The translations under genes and the position numbers were made by a program. Source: Acidobacteriota bacterium (GTDB lineage: Bacteria > Acidobacteriota > Thermoanaerobaculia > Multivoradales > JAHEKO01). Taken from it: a stretch of 12,751 bases of DNA. The notes beneath the pieces are model-generated. The model saw only the letters and a list, made by a program, of their open reading frames with translations, was not told where the DNA came from and did not search any database. The DNA is taken from NCBI GenBank assembly GCA_024638355.1, contig JAHEKO010000012.1:7037-19787 (forward strand). Direction: 5' to 3'. Shown in pieces: positions 6,256 to 12,141 of the stretch (position 1 is its first letter; each line of letters opens with the position of its first letter).

Positions 6256-7301
6256 AGGCCGCGCGAGAGGTCGGGATCGCCGGCTACGGCGCCTACGTGC
6301 CCCGCTACCGGGTGCTCACCGAAACGATCTCTTCGACCTGGAGACCGCGGGGTGCGGCCGCTGCCGCGGTCGCCGAGAAGTCGGTTCCGGGACCCGACGA
6401 AGACGTGGTCACGATGGCGATCGAGGCTGCGCGCGTGGCGGTCGGCCGGGCCGGCTTCGACCCCGGCGCGATCGGCGCCGTCTGGGTCGGAAGCGAGTCC
6501 AAGCCCTACGCGGTCAAGCCGTCGGCGACCATCGTGGCCGAGGCGGTCGGCATCGCCCCGGCGGTCGTCGCCGCCGACATGGAGTTCGCGTGCAAGGCGG
6601 GCAGCGAGGCGATGCAGGCGGCCGTGGCCTTCGTCGGCGCCGGCATGGTCGATGGCGCTCTGGCCATCGGCATGGATACGGCCCAGTCCAAGCCGGGCGA
6701 CGCCCTCGAGTACACCGCCGGCTGCGGCGGCGCGGCCTTTCTGTTCGCCGCGTCCGACGAGTCCCTGGCGACCGTCGAGGCCTCCGTATCGCACGTCACC
6801 GATACGCCCGATTTTTTTCGCCGCGAGGGCGCCGCGTACCCGGAGCACGGCGGCCGGTTCACCGGCGAGCCCTCGTACTTTCGACATTCGCTCGCCGCCT
6901 CGCGGCGCCTCCTCGCCGAGGTCGGCGCCGAGCCCGGTGACTTCGCGCATGCCGTGTTTCACCAGCCGGTCCCGAAGTTCGTCACGCGGATCGCGGCCGA
7001 GCTCGGCTTCGACGCCCAGCAGATCGAAGCCGGGCTGCTGGCGCCGCGGATGGGCAACGCCTACGCCGGCTCGTCACTCCTCGGTCTCGCGGCCATCCTC
7101 GACATCGCCCGCCCGGGCGAGCGCGTCTTCTTCTGCTCCTACGGCTCCGGCGCCGGCAGCGACGCATTCGCCTTCCGGGTCACCGAGCGGATTCGCGCGC
7201 GCCGAGAGGGGCCCGGAGTCGTCGACTATCTGGCTCGGCGGCGAGAGATCGACGACTACGGCCACTACCTGCGCCTGCAGCGCAAGATCCGCAGATCATG
7301 A
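6252..7301 (+). CDS. Hydroxymethylglutaryl-CoA synthase, archaeal type
   Basis: 349 residues. It condenses acetyl-CoA with acetoacetyl-CoA to give HMG-CoA. The start is the ATG at 6252, which overlaps the TetR stop; the frame is open further upstream but that region is TetR coding sequence. Motifs follow archaeal HMG-CoA synthases closely: VGIAGYGAYVPRYR at 7-20, the GSESKPYAVKP segment with catalytic Glu82, EFACKAG with nucleophile Cys114, FHQPVPKF with His237 and Lys242, MGNAYAGSS near 267-274, GSGAGSDAF near 298-306, and a DYxxYLRLQRKI-like tail. Bacterial MvaS proteins have a different CYGGT-type Cys motif. The thiolase and DUF35 genes that follow are the archaeal partners of this enzyme. 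The neighbours suggest HMG-CoA is used for isovaleryl-CoA rather than mevalonate, since no HMG-CoA reductase or mevalonate kinase gene lies in the window. A related ketosynthase activity on other acyl-CoAs is possible. Confidence 0.93.
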   Translation: MKAAREVGIAGYGAYVPRYRVLTETISSTWRPRGAAAAAVAEKSVPGPDEDVVTMAIEAARVAVGRAGFDPGAIGAVWVGSESKPYAVKPSATIVAEAVGIAPAVVAADMEFACKAGSEAMQAAVAFVGAGMVDGALAIGMDTAQSKPGDALEYTAGCGGAAFLFAASDESLATVEASVSHVTDTPDFFRREGAAYPEHGGRFTGEPSYFRHSLAASRRLLAEVGAEPGDFAHAVFHQPVPKFVTRIAAELGFDAQQIEAGLLAPRMGNAYAGSSLLGLAAILDIARPGERVFFCSYGSGAGSDAFAFRVTERIRARREGPGVVDYLARRREIDDYGHYLRLQRKIRRS

Positions 7302-8446
7302 GGGACGTATTCATCATCGGCGTCGGCCAGACGCCGGTCGGCGAGCATTGGGACCTCGGGCTGCGCGAGCTGGGCGCGAGCGCCATCGACGCGGCCCTGA
7401 AAGACGCCGGCGTGGAGAGCGTCGACGCGCTGTACGTCGGCAACATGCTGAGCGGCTCGGTCAACGGTCAGGAGAACCTCGCCACGCTGCTGGCCGACGC
7501 CGCCGGGCTGCTGCCGGCGGAAGCCTTCAAGATCGAAGCCGCGTGTGCTTCGGGCGGCGCGGCGGTGCGCGCGGCCGCGCTAGCGGTCGCCGCGGGTGCT
7601 CACGACGTGGCCGTCGCCGTCGGCATCGAGAAGATGACCGACGGCCTGGCCAGCACGGTTTCCGCCGGGTTGGCGACCGCCTCCGACCAGGACTACGAGG
7701 CCAGTCACGGCTTCAGCTTCGTGGCCCTCTCGGCGCTCATGATGCGGCGCTACATGCACGAGCACGGTCGTTCGCGCGAGGAGTTCGCGCCCTTCGCGGT
7801 CAACGCGCACCAGAACGCCGTCGGCAACGAGAACGCGATGTTCCGCGAGCCGATCAGCACCGAGGACTTCGGTCGCTCGCCCATCGTGGCGTCGCCGATC
7901 GGCGTTCTCGACGCGGCGCCGGTGTGCGACGGCGCGGCGGCGGTGGTCGTCTGCTCGCGCGAGCGGCTCGGCGCCGACCACGAGGCGGTGCGCATCGCCG
8001 CTTCGGCCGCCGCGACCGACACCATCGCCCTGGGACCCCGCGGCGACATTCTGACCCTGGAATCGGCGCGGCACTCGGCCCAGCGCTGCTTCGCCGCGAC
8101 CGGATTCAAACCGGAGCAGATGGACCTGTTCGAGGCGCACGACGCCTTCACGATCATCACCGCGCTGTCGCTCGAGGCGTGCGGTTTCGCGCCCCGCGGC
8201 GAGGCGTTGCGGATGGCCGAGAACGGCTGCATCGCCTCCGGCGGCTGCATTCCGCTGTCGACGGCGGGCGGCCTCAAGGCGCGCGGCCACCCGGTCGGCG
8301 CCAGCGGCACCTATCAGATCGTCGAGGCCAGCCTGCAGCTACGGGGCCGGGCCGGCGCGAATCAGCTCGCGAAGGCCGGCCGCGCCCTGACGCAATCCGT
8401 CGGCGGCCACGGATCGATCGCCGTGAGCCACATCCTGGAGGCTTGA
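7298..8446 (+). CDS. Acetoacetyl-CoA thiolase (SCP2/archaeal-type thiolase)
   Basis: 382 residues, starting at the ATG that overlaps the HMG-CoA synthase stop (ATGA). It should condense two acetyl-CoA to acetoacetyl-CoA, the substrate of the upstream enzyme. The nucleophile Cys83 sits in EAACASGG. His281 is in FEAHDAF, and His331 is in the GGLKARGHPVGASG segment (324-336). The C-terminal GGHGS (369-373) replaces the CxGGG motif of classical thiolases, as is usual for SCP2-type and archaeal thiolases. Close relatives that work with DUF35 proteins include the steroid retro-aldolases (Ltp2 type), which lack the Cys/His set; its presence here favours true thiolase chemistry. In archaea the thiolase, HMG-CoA synthase and DUF35 proteins form one complex that passes acetoacetyl-CoA between active sites. 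In M. xanthus AibR is reported to control a separate acetyl-CoA acetyltransferase gene; here a thiolase is inside the operon. Confidence 0.9.
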   Translation: MRDVFIIGVGQTPVGEHWDLGLRELGASAIDAALKDAGVESVDALYVGNMLSGSVNGQENLATLLADAAGLLPAEAFKIEAACASGGAAVRAAALAVAAGAHDVAVAVGIEKMTDGLASTVSAGLATASDQDYEASHGFSFVALSALMMRRYMHEHGRSREEFAPFAVNAHQNAVGNENAMFREPISTEDFGRSPIVASPIGVLDAAPVCDGAAAVVVCSRERLGADHEAVRIAASAAATDTIALGPRGDILTLESARHSAQRCFAATGFKPEQMDLFEAHDAFTIITALSLEACGFAPRGEALRMAENGCIASGGCIPLSTAGGLKARGHPVGASGTYQIVEASLQLRGRAGANQLAKAGRALTQSVGGHGSIAVSHILEA

Positions 8447-8449
8447 CTC

Positions 8450-8854
8450 GTGCAGCTTCCTCGCTTCCATCGCCTGCGCTCGGCCTACTACCACCTGGAA
8501 GGACAGGCCTGCTCGGCCTGCGGTGCGGTCCAGTTCCCGGCTCGCCGGTCGTGCCTCGCCTGCCGGTCGGAGGAGCTCGAGCGCCGCCCGCTCTCGGGCC
8601 GGGGAACCGTCTTCAGCTACTCCGAGGCGGTAGCCGGGTTCGAGGGATTCGCGCCGCCGCACCTGATGGCGCTGATCGAGCTCGAAGAGGGTCCGATGGT
8701 CGCGGCCCAGCTCAGCGATGTCGAGCCCGAAGAGATCGAGATCGGCATGGAAGTCGAGATGGTGACGCGCCGCATCCGCGAGCTGGCGCCGCAGGGATAC
8801 ATCGTCTATGGCTACAGGTTTCGCCCCCGGCTCGAGGTGGAGGCGGGGCGGTGA
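8450..8854 (+). CDS. DUF35 zinc-ribbon/OB-fold protein, scaffold of the thiolase/HMG-CoA synthase complex
   Basis: 134 residues. The start is the GTG at 8450, with GGAGG at 8437-8441, just after the thiolase stop. The N-terminal zinc ribbon has Cys21, Cys24, Cys35 and Cys38 (CSAC and CLAC pairs). An OB-fold follows at about 48-125, beginning with the family's GRGTVFSYS segment. DUF35 proteins accompany thiolase-fold enzymes. In the archaeal acetoacetyl-CoA thiolase/HMG-CoA synthase complex the DUF35 subunit bridges the two enzymes, and in steroid and phloroglucinol metabolism related proteins are also needed by their partner enzymes. A structural, non-catalytic role is inferred here from the adjacent pair of partners. 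The stop overlaps the next start as GTGA. Confidence 0.9.
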   Translation: MQLPRFHRLRSAYYHLEGQACSACGAVQFPARRSCLACRSEELERRPLSGRGTVFSYSEAVAGFEGFAPPHLMALIELEEGPMVAAQLSDVEPEEIEIGMEVEMVTRRIRELAPQGYIVYGYRFRPRLEVEAGR

Positions 8855-9675
8855 GCCGCGCTCGCTGGGTGTCTCTCGAAGAGGCGGCGGCGTCCGTGCC
8901 CGACGGCGCCAGCGTCGCTCCGGGCGGCTTCATGCTGGGTCGGGCACCGATGGCGCTGATCTTCGAGCTGGTGCGCCAGGACAAGCGCGATCTGCACGTG
9001 GTGTCGCTCCCCAACCCGCTGCCGGCGGAGATCCTGGTGGCGGCGGGCACGGCGTCGCGGGTCGAGTTTCTGTTCACGGCGATCAGCCTGGACGGCGGTG
9101 TCCGTCCGATGCCCTGCCTGAAACGCTCGATCGAGGCCGGCACCCTCGAATGGCAGGAGCACGACGGCTATCGCCTGGTGCAGCGCTTGCGGGCGGCGGC
9201 GATGGGGGTCGCCTTTCTCCCCGTACCCGATTCCGACGCTTCGGCGGTGGCGCGCCAGGCACCGCTGCCATCGGTCACCGATCCCTTCACCGGTGAGGAG
9301 GTCCCCGTCGACAGCGCCTTCCACCCCGATGTCGCCCTCATCCATGCGCGCGCCGCCGATTCGAGCGGCAACCTGTGGATCGAGGATCCGACCACCGACC
9401 TGACCATCGCCGGAGCGGCTCGCCGGGTGGTGGCGACCGCCGACGCGCGCGTCGAGCGGGTTCCCGACGCGACCATTCCCGGCTTCATGGTCGACCTGGT
9501 CGTCGAGCAGCCCTTCGGGGCCTACCCGACCGGATGCCTCGGGCTCTATCCCGCCGACGAGGCGCACCTGGATCGCTACCTGAGAGCGGCGCAGGCCGGC
9601 GAGGAGACGAGCTACCTCGATGGCGTCGTCCGGGGCTCGAGGAGCCAGGCGGAGATCGCGGGGAGGGTGGCTTGA
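8851..9675 (+). CDS. aibA: Class I CoA-transferase-fold alpha subunit, probable AibA (3-methylglutaconyl-CoA decarboxylase)
   Basis: 274 residues. The start is the GTG at 8851, with GGAGG at 8839-8843 and a GTGA overlap with the DUF35 gene. A very long open frame runs in from upstream, but that part is a shadow of the genes before it. The protein has the layout of glutaconate CoA-transferase alpha subunits: an SVAPGGF segment (21-27), a glycine-poor Rossmann-like core, and a PDVALIHARAAD strand (159-170) followed by the SSGNLW turn. The relatives I can compare are GctA, IpdA (a steroid ring hydrolase subunit) and AibA. The choice of AibA rests on gene order: regulator, HMG-CoA synthase, A, B, MDR reductase. 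AibA with AibB decarboxylates 3-methylglutaconyl-CoA to 3,3-dimethylacryloyl-CoA. An acidic Glu103/Asp105 pair (WQEHDG) lies about where IpdA has its catalytic Glu, so IpdAB-like hydrolysis is the leading alternative. Confidence 0.75.
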   Translation: MSRARWVSLEEAAASVPDGASVAPGGFMLGRAPMALIFELVRQDKRDLHVVSLPNPLPAEILVAAGTASRVEFLFTAISLDGGVRPMPCLKRSIEAGTLEWQEHDGYRLVQRLRAAAMGVAFLPVPDSDASAVARQAPLPSVTDPFTGEEVPVDSAFHPDVALIHARAADSSGNLWIEDPTTDLTIAGAARRVVATADARVERVPDATIPGFMVDLVVEQPFGAYPTGCLGLYPADEAHLDRYLRAAQAGEETSYLDGVVRGSRSQAEIAGRVA

Positions 9676-10409
9676 GCCGCAACGGCGGCTTCCTGAGGGC
9701 GGCGACTCTCGTCGCCGAGATGGCCCGCGAGCTGCGCGAGGGCGACGTCGTGGCCACGGGGGTGGCCTCGCCGCTCGCCATCCTGGCGATCGAGGTCGCG
9801 CGGCGCACGCACGCTCCGAACCTGACCTGGTTGGCGTGCGTCGGGTCCATCAACCCTCTCGTCTCGACTCTCCGGCCCTGCTCGGAGGACCTCGAGTATC
9901 TCCACGGCCGCGCGGGCCAGGTCTCGATCCCCGATCTGTTCGACCACGCCCGGCGCGGACGCGTCGACGTCATGTTCTTCGGCGCCGCGGAGGTCGACGG
10001 CGCCGGCGACACCAACCTGACCGCCGCCGGCAGCCTGGTCAAACCCCGCTGCAAGTTCCCTGGCGTGGCCGGAGCCGCGACCTTGCGACGCTGGGTCCAT
10101 CGCCCGGTCCTCACGGTGCCGCGCCAGAGCCGTCGCAACCTGGTCTCCCGCGTCCAGATCGCCTCGACCACGGATCCGGGGCGACGAACCCGGCTGCTGA
10201 CCAATCTGGGGAGATTCGAGCTGGGGAGACAGGGGGCGAGCCTGGTCAGCCGGCACGCCTGGGCCGAGGCGGAGACCATTCGAGAGCACACCGGTTTCGA
10301 GTTCGCCACGCCGGAGCCACTGCCCGTGACGTCCGCTCCGGGCAGCGAGACCGTGGAGGCGATTCGCGCGATCGACAGCCGCCGCCTGAGCGAGCGAATC
10401 GTCGGCTGA
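9672..10409 (+). CDS. aibB: Class I CoA-transferase-fold beta subunit, probable AibB; lacks the usual catalytic Glu
   Basis: 245 residues from a TTG start at 9672. This start was chosen because it overlaps the upstream stop (TTGA), follows GGGAGGG at 9661-9667, and keeps the N-terminal helix of the family. The ATG at 9720 would cut into that helix. The fold is that of glutaconate CoA-transferase beta subunits: REGDVVATGVAS (22-33), VMFFGAAEVDGAGDTNLT (100-117), a TNLGRFELGRQG segment (177-188), and a C-terminal TGFE...IRAIDSRRL region as in IpdB. True class I CoA-transferases carry a Glu thioester nucleophile in an ESG/ENG turn. The equivalent stretch here (53-62) is Trp-Leu-Ala-Cys-Val-Gly-Ser-Ile-Asn-Pro, with no Glu and with Cys56. 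I recall a Cys at this point in M. xanthus AibB. CoA transfer by the classical route therefore looks unlikely; decarboxylation (AibAB) or hydrolysis (IpdAB-like) fits better. Confidence 0.75.
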   Translation: MSRNGGFLRAATLVAEMARELREGDVVATGVASPLAILAIEVARRTHAPNLTWLACVGSINPLVSTLRPCSEDLEYLHGRAGQVSIPDLFDHARRGRVDVMFFGAAEVDGAGDTNLTAAGSLVKPRCKFPGVAGAATLRRWVHRPVLTVPRQSRRNLVSRVQIASTTDPGRRTRLLTNLGRFELGRQGASLVSRHAWAEAETIREHTGFEFATPEPLPVTSAPGSETVEAIRAIDSRRLSERIVG

Positions 10410-10439
10410 GCCGTCGCCCGAGACCAGGAGAGAGCCGTC

Positions 10440-11474
10440 ATGGAAGCAGTTGTCTTGAAAGCGTTCGGCGAGCCCGAGAATCTCGAACACCAGACCGTCG
10501 CCGACCCCGTCGCCGGACCGGGCGAGGTCCTGCTCGAGGTCCGCGCCTGTGGGGTGTGCTTCCACGACGTCATCAATCGCCGCGGCAGCCTGCCGCGAAC
10601 CAGCGTGCCCGCGATTCTGGGCCACGAAGCCGCGGGCGAGGTCGTGGCGGTCGGCCCGGACGTCGAGGGCTGGTCCGTGGGCGACCGCGCCGCCACCCTG
10701 CAGCGGCTGCACTGTGGCGCGTGCAGCCACTGCGGCCGCGGTCGCAACAGCCTGTGCAAGGACGATACGCGATTCTTCGGCGAGGAGATTCCCGGCGGCT
10801 ACGCCGAGCTCATGGCGGCTCCCGTGGCGGGGCTCGGCCGGATCCCCGAGGCGATCGGTTGGCCGGAGGCGGCGACAGCCTGCTGCACGAGCGGCACGGC
10901 CGTGCACGTCGTGCGCACCCGCGGCCGCGTCGAGAAAGGCGAGACGATCCTGATCACCGGCGCCAGCGGCGGTGTCGGCATGCAGGCCGTGCAGCTCGCG
11001 CGGCACGATGGTGCCCGCGTGGTGGCCGTGACGTCGAGCGAGACGAAGGCGGCGGCGCTCTCGGAGGCGGGCGCCCACGACGTGATCGTCGCCCCCGAGC
11101 TCGAGTTCGCCCGCCGGGTGCGCGAGATCACGAACGGCGAAGGAGTCGACGTCGCCATCGAGATCGTAGGCAGCGCGACTTTCGAGCAGAGCATGCGGGC
11201 CCTCGCCCCGGGCGGGCGGCTGGTCGTGGTGGGCAACCTGGAGACCCGGTCGGTGGCGCTCAACCCGGGGCTGGTCATCGTCAAGGAGCTCGAGATCCTG
11301 GGCGCCTACGCCACGACCAAGAAAGAGCTCCAGGAAGCGCTCGAGCTGATCGGACGGGGAGTGCTGCGCCCGTGGATCGCCGGCGTGCTGCCGCTGCGCC
11401 AAGCCTGGCGGGCCCATCAGCTCCTGGAAGAGCGAGCGGTCGCGGGCCGTCTGGTCCTCGCCGCCGAGAGCTGA
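10440..11474 (+). CDS. aibC: Zinc-dependent MDR reductase, probable AibC (3,3-dimethylacryloyl-CoA reductase)
   Basis: 344 residues, ATG at 10440 with AGGAGAG at 10426-10432; the 30-base gap from the previous gene is the largest in the operon. It is a medium-chain dehydrogenase/reductase. Catalytic zinc ligands would be Cys40, His62 (GHE at 61-63) and Cys149. A structural zinc lobe has Cys92, Cys95, Cys98 and Cys106. The nucleotide-binding loop is GASGGVG (174-180). The C-terminal half resembles the zinc MDR acryloyl-CoA reductase of Sulfolobales, including the GGRLVVVGN and ATTKKELQEAL regions, so an enoyl-CoA reductase role is plausible despite generic alcohol dehydrogenase similarity. As last gene of an aib-like operon it should reduce 3,3-dimethylacryloyl-CoA to isovaleryl-CoA. 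An alcohol dehydrogenase unrelated to CoA chemistry is the alternative. It is convergent with the FxsA gene, with 9 bases between stops and no clear terminator. Confidence 0.8.
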   Translation: MEAVVLKAFGEPENLEHQTVADPVAGPGEVLLEVRACGVCFHDVINRRGSLPRTSVPAILGHEAAGEVVAVGPDVEGWSVGDRAATLQRLHCGACSHCGRGRNSLCKDDTRFFGEEIPGGYAELMAAPVAGLGRIPEAIGWPEAATACCTSGTAVHVVRTRGRVEKGETILITGASGGVGMQAVQLARHDGARVVAVTSSETKAAALSEAGAHDVIVAPELEFARRVREITNGEGVDVAIEIVGSATFEQSMRALAPGGRLVVVGNLETRSVALNPGLVIVKELEILGAYATTKKELQEALELIGRGVLRPWIAGVLPLRQAWRAHQLLEERAVAGRLVLAAES

Positions 11475-11483
11475 AGCCGGACG

Positions 11484-11960
11484 TCAACCGTCGATCTGCC
11501 GGCCGGGAGTCGAGGGGCCGCCTCGATCCCGCGGCGTGACGTCGCGCATCGGACCGCCCGACGGGCCGTCGGCCGACATCGAGACCGTCACCTCGCCGCG
11601 GGCGACGGCGCCCTCGAAGCGGTCTCGCAGGTACCGCTTGAAAGCCGACCGCACCGCCGGCACCAGGCAGAGAAAGCCGAAGATGTCGGTCAGAACGCCG
11701 GGGGTGATGAGCACGGCCCCCGCGATCAGAATCAGCACGCCGTCGATCAGCGGACCGGCCGGAACCCGCCCGGCCGCGGTCTCCTCCTGGACCCGGCGAA
11801 TCACGGCCAGGCCCTGATGGCGCGCCAGAGAGGCACCGATCACCCCGGTCAAGAAGATCAGTCCGAGGGTCGGAAGCGTGCCGATTCGCCTGCCGATCTC
11901 GATCAACAGGACCATCTCGGCGAGCGGCACGAGGACGAAGAGGAGGAGCAGGCGCGCCAC
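11484..11960 (-). CDS. fxsA: FxsA family cytoplasmic membrane protein
   Basis: 158 residues from a GTG at 11960 (- strand). An ATG at 12143 would add 61 residues of non-conserved, Arg/Ser-rich sequence and overlap the next promoter, so the GTG is preferred. It begins the protein exactly at the hydrophobic VARLLLLFVLVPLAE helix, where FxsA proteins start, and gives the family's usual length. Hydrophobic helices lie at about 2-20, 28-46, 72-92 and 93-108, with a GVIGASLARHQG loop and the LLIxxGxLLxxPGxxTD-like segment (LILIAGAVLITPGVLTD) typical of the family. The tail is polar. FxsA in E. coli is an inner-membrane protein linked to phage F exclusion; its ordinary function is unclear. It appears unrelated to the adjacent operon. 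Confidence 0.88.
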   Translation of the reverse strand: MARLLLLFVLVPLAEMVLLIEIGRRIGTLPTLGLIFLTGVIGASLARHQGLAVIRRVQEETAAGRVPAGPLIDGVLILIAGAVLITPGVLTDIFGFLCLVPAVRSAFKRYLRDRFEGAVARGEVTVSMSADGPSGGPMRDVTPRDRGGPSTPGRQIDG

Positions 11961-12026
11961 GGCGCGATCATTGCACGCGTTTTCCGCTCGCGCGCGGCCG
12001 CTCTCGGCATGTAGGGCGGCTGCAGA

Positions 12027-12032
12027 TAGAAT
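12027..12032 (+). promoter_or_regulatory. Possible -10 hexamer (TAGAAT) for the second propeller gene
   Basis: TAGAAT lies in the 181-base divergent region between the FxsA gene start (11960) and the propeller ATG (12142). No good -35 is visible. A short inverted repeat CGGGC-GGAC-GCCCG at 12036-12049 follows and would lie at the predicted start of the transcript. The leader would be about 100 nt. No other feature was recognised in this intergenic region. Confidence 0.25.
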
Positions 12033-12141
12033 CGTCGGGCGGACGCCCGGGCAGGGACTTCGAGTCCGCGACCTCAGCGACCCCCCGACCGGCCTGCAAC
12101 CTTGGCCCCGGCCAACAAGTAGAAGAGACTTGGACCTTTTC

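Noticed and set aside
6252..8446. Mevalonate (isoprenoid) pathway cluster
   Set aside because: No HMG-CoA reductase, mevalonate kinase or decarboxylase gene is present in the window, and the following genes match the isovaleryl-CoA route.
6352..8850. Upstream portion of a 1107-codon + frame that ends at 9675
   Set aside because: Only the last 274 codons, from the GTG at 8851, are a real protein. The earlier part is Arg/Ser/Pro-rich and overlaps the HMG-CoA synthase, thiolase and DUF35 genes in another frame.
7298..8854. Steroid side-chain retro-aldolase pair (Ltp2 with DUF35)
   Set aside because: Ltp2-type enzymes lack the thiolase Cys and His residues. Here Cys83, His281 and His331 are all present, and the partner HMG-CoA synthase points to the archaeal-type complex.
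6252..8854. PhlACB-like C-acyltransferase for phloroglucinols
   Set aside because: It has the same three folds, but the synthase carries the full archaeal HMG-CoA synthase residue set and no phloroglucinol synthase or related gene is nearby. Kept only as a remote alternative.
9612..11417. A 601-codon open frame on the - strand
   Set aside because: It lies antisense to the two genes at 9672-10409 and 10440-11474, which have clear family motifs and ribosome sites. Its Arg/Ala/Gly-rich product has no recognisable domain. Long antisense frames are common at this GC content.
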